Below the pieces are notes generated by a model. That model saw only the letters and a list, made by a program, of their open reading frames with translations. It did not search any database and was not told the DNA's origin. A program made the position numbers and the translations under genes. 64,000 nucleotides of DNA from Pyrenula massariospora (taxonomy: Eukaryota; Ascomycota; Eurotiomycetes; Pyrenulales; Pyrenulaceae): positions 1,736,001-1,800,000 of the forward strand of contig JAGFMI010000004.1 in NCBI GenBank assembly GCA_021030905.1, written 5' to 3'. This document shows positions 55,103 through 64,000 of the stretch, piece after piece; the stretch's first letter is position 1; each line of letters opens with the position of its first letter.

Positions 55103-57072
55103 TCAGGTATCCATCTTAGGCTCGTTCGGACTGCACGATTCTTTCGGAGCCTCTCCCCCAGGATTTTCGGTGCGATAAATCCACTCGTGAAGAGGAAGCA
55201 TTCGGACTGTAACATTGTCAAGACCATGTGTTGAGCGAAGGTGTTGAGCTAGCTTGTCTTTGCGCAAAAAGGACCGCTTCTCTTGAGGTCGCTCAGCACA
55301 TTTGAACCATTTTGAATAATCCGTACCTGGCGGCCGTGCAGGCCGTGCAAGAGCCGGAGAGCGCTTGACATCTGAAAGACAGAAGGAATGAATTGAAATG
55401 TCTTTCAGCTGTTCTTCGAGAGTAGACGTCATAAGTTCAGGTTCTATATGATGTGCGACTGCGGTGTGGTCGTGCTCTCGTCTCAAATGAGCGTAAAAAC
55501 TCCATGCATGGGGAAACTCTTTGCGTGGCCAGGCTTGGTCGCAGGGACGGAAGGAGCATTGAAAAGTTCGACCATCAGTAGGATAGGAGATAGCGCAAGC
55601 GTCCTCATGAACACATAGAAAGATGTCGGAGACAAAGCTTTCAGAGCAGCCCTGCTCTTGGCAGTCATACGATCCTAGATGCGATCTCAAATATTCACTA
55701 GACACATTTCAGCTTCATCAATTGGAAAACTGGGATGACTTTACTTGTAAGTGCTTCTCACATCGGTTGGCGTGTGCCCACACACTGCCTCCTGAGGACA
55801 ATGAAACAGTCCACTGTCATGAGAAGGATTCGTACGTAACGAGTCTCTTTGTAGCGAGGATTTTCCCGTAGCCAACTCGATACAAGACTGCATATCAGAA
55901 GTCGTGGCGCCTCCAATTGTTTGTATTGGCGGCCCCCCGGCGAGTGATTGAGTATTGCAGGATTCTTGATACCCAGCCTCGAAGCAATAACCAGTCGAGT
56001 GGAGAGGCGTGGGAGCGAGCAAATCCACCTCATGAAGCCTGCAAACCCAACGCTTTGTCCCAAGATGGCTGCTGTTTTCGTGTCGGCGGAGATCATACGA
56101 GGTTTTGAAAGTACTGTAGCAAAAGGAGCAGACGTGAGGACGTCTATTGCGATCACTTGAAGGGCCGCTTGGACATCCAGTTGATGGCTGGCGGGGACCG
56201 GCGAAATTTGGGGAGTATGGACCATGTCTTCGCCGCCCTTGACGCGAACCAAATGAGGCAGCGCTGCCTATTGAGGAACCAGAGCTGACTCGGTGATAGG
56301 GAAGAGGGTGAGCCTCCTGGGATAAGGCGCTCAGGTTATCACTCTGATCAGGAGTTGGGTCAAGCGTTGGTTCAAGCGACCCTACTTCACAGTTTATGAG
56401 CGTAGACGTTCCATTCGATGCTGGGTAGCAGAGTTCATGGGACGTACAATTATTAGCCGGTTGGCTACCCGTGCTAACAACCAGATGCGCCGGGTCTTCT
56501 GAAACCCAGCTTGGATCCCAGCCAGCAAGTGCATCTGCGATGTCGTTCGAGTTCGCTACCTCTTCATCTTCAGACGAGGATAGGTACCGTTCCAACGGTG
56601 TTTGTCCTTGACCGCGCGAAGTGTCACTTGGTGTATATCCACTGGTTTGTGCTGCCGACTTTGGATTACGCTTTCGTGCATTTGAAAACCACATTCCGAC
56701 CTGGCTTATCGTCAAGTTCGTTTGATGTGCAAGCTTTGTTTTTTCAGCAGAGGTTGGGTATGGATTGTGTTCATTCTGATGTAACCACGTTTTGAGAACT
56801 TGTCTCTGCTGTAAACTGAATTGTGATTTCTTCCGTTTATTTTGAGGTCGCTGTGGTTGAGGTGAGGGTTCTGGAGACTGGAGTCTGTGGGATTGGGGAA
56901 CACCATTAGACTCCAGGTTCAGAGTAATCGGATCATCGTCAAGGTCGTGAGCGACTGCGTCCTCGTCAAAATGATAAGGCAAATCCGGGGGAGATCCTGC
57001 TAGGTAATGCAGATCCTGAAAGTCTACAGATCCGGTCCACTCGTTGAGCAATGGATCCCAGGACTGGTTCAT
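55103..57072 (-). CDS. TALE homeobox / C2H2 zinc-finger protein
   Basis: Two exons, 57072-55745 and 55697-55103, encode 640 residues. The 47-bp intron has a GTAAAG donor, a GCTGAAAT-like branch site and a TGTCTAG acceptor. The frame continues upstream of 57072 but has no ATG. A KN-type (TALE) homeodomain at about 79-138 shows the three-residue loop extension (HNPYPTS) and the helix VGMWFSNARKRNPK. A C2H2-like finger (HVCSFCYSTFKTSYDLRRHENSSH) lies in the middle, with further Cys/His-rich segments in exon 2, ending in FLRKDKLAQHLRSTHGL. The combination is known in ascomycete regulators. It is presumably a nuclear transcription factor; targets unknown. An additional intron around 55800-56000 is possible, as that stretch is less protein-like. 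Confidence 0.85.
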
Positions 57073-59567
57073 GGCGGGTATTTGTCCGAGTGATCTGGCG
57101 CTGCTCCAGAGGCTGAGTTGAAGCAACCGCTAGGTCTACCATCATAAAGAGCCGGTGGTAACATGATGGGAGAGGATTAGATCTTGTGTGTCGTGTTGTG
57201 CATACAGCCTCGTTGCTCGAAGTTGACCTTGAGGGCGGATGGCCATGATCATCGCTCAAACGTCACAGTTTGCAGGGAGCCAAACCATTTCCGGATTAGT
57301 TAGTCACCCTGCTCCCTCATGGTCATCACCCACCGTCCTTCGACCACCAACAGCCTCACCTACAACGAAAGTGCCACAATGCTACACCTGAAAATCCTAC
57401 CCCAACCTGAACAAGACAATCTAGGCTACCATAAATTAGCCACAGTCGAGTACGTTTCAACGACACCTTCAGACCGTTTACCGAATGCAAAAGTCCTGAA
57501 AGGCTTGTGGCCCCGGACGGCTTTTGCAGGATGATAAAAATGTTCTTTCTAAAATGTATATTGTAAACTCTTCTACTGTCTAATGAACAAAGATTCCTTT
57601 AGGCTCATAAAACCCACTAAACATCGGCCCAATCGTATCGCTGTTCGTTCATCTCCTTTTCATGGAATCATCCGACAGTTCCCCCGCTAGACATTGTGCA
57701 TCTCTCTTTATCCTGTCGTCTCTCTTCTAGACTGACCAGTCTCGCTTTAAGATTTCTGGAAGTCATATGTGGCACTGGATTAGTTCGCTCCTGGTCTCGT
57801 AGCCACTCCGCCATCCAACGGTGACTGTGAACACTTGACTCGGGCGAAGGCGAATATGACTTTTGCGTATTCGCTCCGCCACATCAGCATTTAATTCTCA
57901 TAGAGGCAAAAAGGGTACTTACTTGTTGCTGAGAGCTTAAGCTTCTCCGTCTTTGTATGCAGAGCGGCAGACATCTTTGGCTGACCTTGCTCAACGAGGA
58001 TTGGATTGGTGTAACTGCGTTTTCCGTCTTAGATCGCTAGAGCGCGACCTAATATACGCTTCGAATTTGACTATATGGGCGTAAATCGCTGTGTGTGTGA
58101 AGCGTCGAGACCATGATTTTTAGGGCGAGTCACCCCTTTTTGTCGACTTGCATTAGCCATGGGTAAGAATGTTAAGACCTCGAGCTGACGGTCTCGACTT
58201 TGACAATGGGAACGTTGACCCCGATAATTCAAGCTACGAAAGTTTCAATGCAACAAAGCCTTCCATAGTTAGTTCAAGGCATCTCATTTCACTTAGATCT
58301 TTCTCAGTGGGTATGTTAGCCTTTTCCAAACGTGTAAAATTTTCGTCGTGCCCGCATTATTTTTGATTAGCCGAGGCTGAAAATGACAACGAAACGAGTA
58401 CCTGCCGGCTGGGGGCTCAAAGTTTGAGAGCCCGTACAACAATAAATATTTCGTTATAGTCATATTGGTGTAATTCACATACTGAACATGACTGATCCAT
58501 CTATCAACGTACCATCCAAGGCTTGGTATCAGGATTCATATCTAATCGTTAGCACTGGCCATCGTTCAGTTCCTCTCATACGGAGCTTTCATGAAGACAT
58601 GCAGTGATAAGAGTCTGCTTGGGTCGCCAGGGGACCAAGTGCTATGGAAAGAGTCCAAGTTATACTTCCCCTATTTCGGATGCTATATTATATATTCTAC
58701 TAACGACCAAGCAAGGTTTAACGTTCTTCTATTCTATACTAAATCAGGACTAGTAGACAGAGATAGCTTCTCATCTGAGACATATCTGCGGGGAAAAGCT
58801 CTTGAGGTCTAGAGATTAGAAAGCGTGGATCTAGTTCCCAAGGTGCTTGGGTACTTGTGATCAAAAACCGCAAGTTTGCGTTGCCGTCTCCCGTATTCTA
58901 AGACAACGCACGTCATTTTTTACCTGAAAAGGAAAACGTACTACCTTGCAGCCCCCCTTGAGAATAAACGTGGTTGAAAGGCGTACGGAAGCATTGTTGA
59001 CCTGTTTCCATATGCAGCAGGCCGTAAGTGCCTACTTGACAACATGCACGGTTTGGGGGCATCGAATTCCTCATTCTCTCACGCGCATATTCATCTGCAC
59101 CATAGGGAGGCCATGAAATGTTTCAGTCTTCCCCGGCCGCAACAAGCATTTCAGTCCCTCGGTTGCCTTTTCTCCACAAGCTGATCAAGATGCCAAGACG
59201 GAAGCAACGTTGATTAACATCTCGTCCTTGTGACCTGTGTGACTTTTTCCACACTTTTACACTGGTCCTCCCTCGCAGCCGTTGAGAAACGTCCGGACAC
59301 TGGCATGTACAGGCCGGAAGGCAAGTACGTGCTGAGAATGCAAGAGGTACAGATACGAGGGTCTGCGGCTTTGATGTCCTTCACGTAAAAGTCAAGACAT
59401 GAGAAGGCTAAGAAATATCTCACTATTTGGATCTCTGCGTATAAAAGGATACATGGCGCAATTTCGTTTTGTCTGTCTTCCAAAACTCAACATCTGCTTT
59501 TCATTTTAACATTGGGCCGCTGGTACGTTCGCCTTTGATCACTGAGTCTGAATACCCATCCGCTAAG
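57073..59567. other. Long intergenic region
   Basis: 2.5 kb between divergent genes. Small frames (57319-57534 +, 58591-58812 +) have no domain. No tRNA or repeat recognised. The right end is the promoter of the secreted protein gene. Confidence 0.45.
59440..59446 (+). promoter_or_regulatory. TATA box of the secreted protein gene
   Basis: TATAAAA 128 bp upstream of the ATG at 59568. Clear match in sequence and position. Confidence 0.55.
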
Positions 59568-60173
59568 ATGAACTTCTTCAACACCCTCCTACTTACCCTT
59601 TCCACCCTCGCCGTTGCCCTCGCCCAATACAATCAACCCTCCGCCCCCTTCCACCTCGTCCTCATCTCCACAAATTCCACCCTCAACGGTGCCGCCCTCG
59701 CCTCCTGCCACACCGGCGCGGCCATCGAATCCCTCTGCGTCGCGGGCGCCGTCGGCATCAACTCAGACCAATACACCTTCAACACTTCCGAGGCCCCCGT
59801 CGAACCCCCTCCCCCCGGCGGCGAACCGGGCTACCTGGTCTACGTCCTCCAAGGCGGCAACTTCAACGCCTCCGAGCCTCTCTCGCTGTACATCAACCCG
59901 GCCAGCAACGTCGCGCTCCCGCTCTTCTACCCGGATGCCATGTGGACCACGTTCCCTGTTGCCTTCGATGATAATGATTTGATGAACATTCAGAGCTACG
60001 CCGATGATACGACCTCGCCTCTGACGACGGGGACGAAGCCGTACTATCGCTGGTATGTGTGTGGCACTTATTTCCTTGGGTATCAGTACACAGCTCTGGC
60101 GTGGGTGTTGGGGAACGCGGAGCCGGAAAATCCGACGTGTCAGAAGGTGGAGGTTAAGAGGGTCTTTGTCTAG
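59568..60173 (+). CDS. Small secreted protein, DUF7907-like
   Basis: Single exon of 201 residues. The open frame extends 99 bp further 5', but the ATG at 59568 begins a clear signal peptide (MNFFNTLLLTLSTLAVALAQ). The mature protein starts YNQPSAPFHLVLISTNSTLNGAAL, has CHTGAAIESLCV, a Pro/Gly loop, YYRWYVCGTYFLGYQYTALAWVLG and ends ENPTCQKVEVKRVFV. It has four Cys and several Asn-x-Ser/Thr sites. The pattern resembles fungal secreted proteins of the DUF7907 group, which have no known function. Its GC-rich third codon positions point to good expression. A decayed copy of its 3' end lies 280 bp downstream. Confidence 0.75.
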   Translation: MNFFNTLLLTLSTLAVALAQYNQPSAPFHLVLISTNSTLNGAALASCHTGAAIESLCVAGAVGINSDQYTFNTSEAPVEPPPPGGEPGYLVYVLQGGNFNASEPLSLYINPASNVALPLFYPDAMWTTFPVAFDDNDLMNIQSYADDTTSPLTTGTKPYYRWYVCGTYFLGYQYTALAWVLGNAEPENPTCQKVEVKRVFV

Positions 60174-61106
60174 AGTATGACCTTCTTGGACTACTAGAAG
60201 TCTTGGACGTCAAAGGAAGACGTATTCCATTTAAAGATGGAATGAGTAACGAGGTCAGGCTTTCATGCACATGTTGTGAGGGAACGCTTTTCAGCATTTG
60301 ATGTCTCTTATATCTGGTAGCACGCAAAGCATATAGGCTGCGATGCCTCATCTAATCATAATGCCATCTTCTCATTACCTTACGCACAACCCTGCGATAT
60401 TACATCTCCGTCGGGTCTAAGAGGAACACTAAAAATTTAGTCAAGGCCTTGTCATGTGAGACTTGGGCATGCGTGCAAAATAACGCAGAGCCGGGAAATT
60501 TGGGCTGTCAGGAAATGAATGAGAAGGGGATATCTGCGTCGACGGCGCGGACACGGGCGATTTGTGAAACCGCTGCGGTTAAACATTTCATCTGGGCGGG
60601 AGAAGGAATTGGGCTACGTGTCAATTTAGAGACGGAGAAGCTTTGCCGACGATTGTGAATGAGTCGTAGCAGAGCGGTTTGTTACATTCTGTGCGAAACT
60701 CAAATACGTCAAACCAATGCGCAAGCAAAATCTATCCATCTCTGCGCAGACAAAATTGACGAGGTAAGCAGATTTCTTTACAATGAGAGCTACCTATCGG
60801 ATTGGTGATGGAAGTTAGGACCTTTATGTTAGATAGAAGCGTTCTGGTTTCAAGCATTGAGATTATTTCTTAAGATCTGCACGAAACGCCGCGTAGACTA
60901 CCGTACAAAATTTCAATCGTTCTAAAGAAACCGAAGAAGCGACACAGATTCTGCCTAAGAAATCACTTTTCCTTTTAGACGCATATGGAAAAGTTTCCCC
61001 TAGCTACTTTCAACGTGTCTAAACTCTACACCTGCAAATGCGCCACCGTTGTATTCGCCTAAATTGACCCACAAATCCTATCTAGGTAGATAATGCTACG
61101 ATTGCT
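60174..61106. other. Intergenic with pseudogene remnant
   Basis: 933 bp; apart from the remnant at 60449-60545 no gene is seen. It ends in the promoter of the GCIP-like gene. Confidence 0.4.
60449..60545 (+). pseudogene. Decayed fragment of the upstream secreted gene
   Basis: The frame here reads WACVQNNAEPGNLGCQ, close to WVLGNAEPENPTCQ near the C-terminus of the secreted protein ending at 60173. At the DNA level AACGCxGAGCCGGxAAAT...TGTCAG is shared, with several C/T and G/A differences. It is a short duplicated tail with no start codon, signal peptide or body, so it is a remnant. The edges of the remnant are uncertain. Confidence 0.45.
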
Positions 61107-62237
61107 ATGCCTCAAACCGTTCCTTTCCCTACGGCTCTCAAAACAACCGTCGCCCTGATCGCTCAATTCTCTGCGTCCCTGTCACATCCATTAGACGATG
61201 TTCGAAAGTCCGAATCTTCATTAAACGCTCCCTCGTCCCCTCCGCCACTCCCACTTCTCTCCGCTGCTGCCACAAGCCTCAAGGCTCAAGTCACAAAGCT
61301 TTCATTACTGGCAATCACAGCTCCATTCACCCCGTCAGCGGTTGCTACAATTCTCTCCGCGCTCAATGACTCGGTGCTCCCTTCTCTCGTCACAGCATCA
61401 CTGCTCCTTACACCAGATGAGTTTACGGTGGCTTACCATAAGGAGGTTTTAAGGCTTGTAAATACCATTTTGAGTGACCTAAATAGCCTGGTTAAAGAAG
61501 TTAGGGGATGTAGTGAAGAGGTCGAGACAAGCAATGAAATTACAGACAACAGGAAGAATTTTATCACGGAGTCTACAGGCAAGGTATGGGAGGGATGCGA
61601 TGAGTTGGTGGAGCTTGCTGGAGGTGGCGTTGCAGGATTTGTCGCGAAGAAAGCCGGTGAATTCTTGGAGCTGGTCAAGGATGCGGTGAAGGAGTTGGAA
61701 GAGTGGGAACCGGAGGTGGATGATGAGATTGATGATCTATTCGGAGAATCTGAGGATTCAGATGAACAGTGCGGTGCTAACGTGAACAAGGAGGATGAAG
61801 AGGCAGAATTGCTGGCCCACAAAGAGATCACGCTGAAAGTGCTACGAAGAATACCTATGTGCATGCATGTGATCTTGAAATATCGATTACAAAAGAGCAT
61901 ACAGGACGAGTCTCGCAGTAGGCAAGCTCAGCTTTTGGATGAAATATTGAGCAAGTACAGAGGTATATCGGACGCCGTCGACGAAGCTGTGGGAACATTG
62001 CAGGAAGGTGATACAGATGCTTGCAGGGCGCACACAATTTCGTCACAAAGAGCGACACTGCACCTGGTTGAGCGGGTAATATCTACCAGGAATACAGAGG
62101 GGAAGGTTGTTGAGGATGAGTTGACAAAGGAAGATCGATATGTATTGAAGGCAAGGGATTGGATCCAAGCCGTTGGAGAAACAGGAGCTGTCCACAACAC
62201 TCATAGGGACACATGCAACATAGATAAAGGACTGTGA
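61107..62237 (+). CDS. Cyclin-D1-binding protein 1-like (GCIP family)
   Basis: Single exon of 376 residues. The helical N-terminus has SLKAQVTKLSLLAITAPFTPSAVATILSALNDSVLPSLVTA (about 58-98), then VYKEV-like and KVWEGCDELVELAGGGVAGF (about 160-180), VKELEEWEPEVDDEIDDLFGE and a LARQAQLLDEI-like helix, matching the fungal branch of the GCIP/CCNDBP1 family. Animal members bind cyclin D and Grap2; fungal ones are uncharacterised. An acidic stretch (DDEIDDLFGESEDSDEQ) follows the first half. No signal or membrane segment is seen. The cellular role in fungi is unknown. Confidence 0.8.
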   Translation: MPQTVPFPTALKTTVALIAQFSASLSHPLDDVRKSESSLNAPSSPPPLPLLSAAATSLKAQVTKLSLLAITAPFTPSAVATILSALNDSVLPSLVTASLLLTPDEFTVAYHKEVLRLVNTILSDLNSLVKEVRGCSEEVETSNEITDNRKNFITESTGKVWEGCDELVELAGGGVAGFVAKKAGEFLELVKDAVKELEEWEPEVDDEIDDLFGESEDSDEQCGANVNKEDEEAELLAHKEITLKVLRRIPMCMHVILKYRLQKSIQDESRSRQAQLLDEILSKYRGISDAVDEAVGTLQEGDTDACRAHTISSQRATLHLVERVISTRNTEGKVVEDELTKEDRYVLKARDWIQAVGETGAVHNTHRDTCNIDKGL

Positions 62238-62818
62238 CCGTTCATCTATCTGATCGAATTTCTGTGTTGGGGCCATATGTTCCTCCAAGCGTGAAAAGTC
62301 CTTGGAATGGCCCCCTGACAGCCCCTGAAACACTACGTCATAAGGATTCAAAGGTTGGACGAATGACGATCCATCTCCTGACCAGTGGAGAGCTGCATGC
62401 GCATTTGATGCAGGCTGCAAGGTATCAACAGCGACATTATCGTAGATGAGACTGACGCTGGAAGAGAAGCAAACGTTGAAGAAACGTCCAATATATAAGT
62501 TCGTGCTGTACTCTTAAAATAATCGTCAACTCTCCGGTTCGCGGAGGCTTGGCTGACATAAGGACGCGCATCCGCCAGTCGCCGGCAAGACGCCCGCCGA
62601 GCCCATGAAACCCAAAGACTGTCATACGTAAACACGAGTTTCTCTCCCTGGGGTGTGAGCTTCCAGCTCGACATCATTACTTCTACATCATCCACAAGCG
62701 CTTGAATCCATCTGTGCATGCTAGAATTTGCTGCCATGCAGATGGCGCTTTACCACGCTGCTCTCCCCCATCGGTAGCACACGACCACGACGCTGTGAAA
62801 CTCCTGCCAGCTTTCCTC
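62238..62818. other. Intergenic 5' of the membrane protein gene
   Basis: 581 bp. A 129-residue minus-strand frame at 62348-62737 occupies most of it but shows no domain or signal. Otherwise nothing. Confidence 0.4.
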
Positions 62819-64000
62819 ATGTCGGACCAACCCTTGAACGAGAAGTCCGTCACGGATGCTTCGGGTCAGGGTGAATATGAAAATTACGAGCTACAGACCA
62901 ACGGCCACACACGGTCACCTACGAAAGAGTCGAATCCAAGCTCCTCAGCTACCTCAAACGAACCCCCAACTGCGGAGCCCGTACCTGCTCAAATCCCTCG
63001 CAACCAAGCTACACCACACGCCCCGTTCCGCATAGCCAGCGATGAGAGCACATCTCGTGTTGGCGGGAGAAGAACATCAGAATGGGTTCGAGTGCCTGCG
63101 CCTCCACCGCTGCCATACTCGCTCTATGAACACAAATTGACAATTTCAATATTCTGGTTCTTGATCCTGGCAGAATCGTGCTTTATACCTATATCATTCT
63201 ACTACGGGCTATGGTTCGGAACAAATCTACGGCATGGAGCGCGTGAGTTTCCCTCACGCAACTTCTCATCTTCTACATTGGATTCGCACTAACCTCGTGG
63301 ATCTTGAACAGTATTCGCAATAATAACCTCCGTCTTCGGCTTCGTCACCGGCTACGAATACTGCATCCGCGGCTGGAAGCTCCTCAAGAAATCCCCCGAG
63401 TACCGCCCCCGCGGCTCCCCGCGCTGGGGCCTCGACACGGTGCAATGGTCCCTCTCCCTCCCCTACTTCTGCATGACCGTCATCCTCATCGCGGGCTCTA
63501 TCCCCACCGAGCCGCTCGTCCGCGTCCTCGCCATCCCGCTACCGATCGGCTTCATCCTGCTCGGCGTCTGGCTCTACGCCAGCGCCGTCATGTACCAGTT
63601 CAAGCTCAAGACCCCGATCCGACTCAGCAGCACGCCGAAGGGCGTCGTGGCTCCGCCGCTGGTGTACCACATCATCGAGGACGTGGTCGCGGTCGACGGC
63701 GGCGGGAAAGTGCGCTACCGCGACGCGCTGCACGACCGCTTCGAGGCGAGCCCGCGCTTCCGGCGCCTGCTGTGGCATCTGACCATGTTCTGGGGCCTGC
63801 CGACCGCGGTCATCGGCGCGGTGCTGCTCGCGCTCATTTTTACGGTCAAGAAGGAGGTCGCGTACGGGCTGGGCTGGGGCGTGCCGACGGTGTGGACGGC
63901 GATCTGGACGGTGATCACGATCGTGTGGGTAAGGGCGGAGTTAAGGCTCGAGCATGAGAAGTGGGGGGCGGAGGGTGGGGGGATGAGGTTTGGCCGGAGC
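62819..64000 (+). CDS. Multi-pass membrane protein, partial at window end
   Basis: Two exons, 62819-63242 and 63312-64000 (open at the window edge), give at least 371 residues. The 69-bp intron has a GTGAGT donor, a CACTAAC branch site and a GAACAG acceptor. A Ser/Pro/Glu-rich cytoplasmic N-terminus of about 100 residues precedes membrane segments at LTISIFWFLILAESCFIPISF, LFAIITSVFGFV, WSLSLPYFCMTVILIAGSI, ILLGVWLYASAVMY, then FWGLPTAVIGAVLLALIF and VPTVWTAIWTVITIVW near the end. A loop between has Arg- and Asp-rich sequence. I recognise no named family; it looks like a conserved ascomycete membrane protein. Possibly related to membrane glycosyltransferases by the long cytosolic loop, but no catalytic motif is visible here. 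Confidence 0.75.

Noticed and set aside
62348-62737. 129-residue minus-strand frame between the GCIP-like and membrane protein genes
   Set aside because: No domain or signal; occupies what should be the promoter of the membrane protein gene.

Overview
This window comes from a filamentous ascomycete nuclear genome (Pezizomycotina). The evidence is short introns (about 45-100 bp, GT...AG, often with a CTNAY-like branch site), typical fungal gene families (Hos3 deacetylase, division 1 chitin synthase, fungal THOC1 and Aquarius, F-box-like proteins, M35-like secreted protein, AA5 copper oxidase) and kilobase-scale intergenic gaps. The gene set would suit Leotiomycetes, but I cannot fix the class from sequence alone. 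I found no tRNA, rRNA, CRISPR array or intact transposon. Exons were joined by hand and checked for reading-frame continuity. Roughly 20 protein-coding genes can be supported.

Layout. 1-15.9 kb: an epoxide hydrolase-like alpha/beta hydrolase divergent from a Hos3-type histone deacetylase, a secreted galactose oxidase-like copper radical oxidase, a two-exon chitin synthase, and a three-exon secreted carboxylesterase. 15.9-25.2 kb: gene-poor, holding one four-exon homeobox regulator (Htf1/Hoy1-like) with long empty flanks. 25.2-37 kb: THO subunit THOC1/Hpr1, a divergent pair of small secreted paralogues, the spliceosomal helicase Aquarius/Cwf11 and a small CsbD-like protein. 37.5-46 kb: two F-box-like proteins flank an FAD monooxygenase and a seven-exon secreted M35-like protein. 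46.6-54.3 kb: a metabolic block of amidase, SDR-type oxidoreductase, Dal5/Tna1-type MFS permease and mitochondrial 3-hydroxyacyl-CoA dehydrogenase. 55-64 kb: a TALE homeobox/zinc-finger protein, a small secreted protein with a decayed partial duplicate behind it, a GCIP (cyclin-D1-binding-like) protein, and a multi-pass membrane protein cut by the window end.

How genes may work together. THOC1 and Aquarius both act on nascent RNA, but their proximity may be chance. The amidase, permease, FAD monooxygenase (like 2,6-dihydroxypyridine hydroxylase) and acyl-CoA dehydrogenase could form a loose catabolic neighbourhood for a nitrogenous aromatic or amide; this is inference. The secreted oxidase, carboxylesterase, M35-like protein and small secreted proteins fit a saprotrophic or plant-associated life style.

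The best candidate for something undescribed is the divergent secreted pair at 28.5-31.0 kb. The two proteins share an intron at exactly the same codon and phase inside the signal peptide. Each mature protein has only two cysteines: the first sits 13 residues after a shared Pro-Gln-Glu and the last sits 8 residues before the C-terminus.
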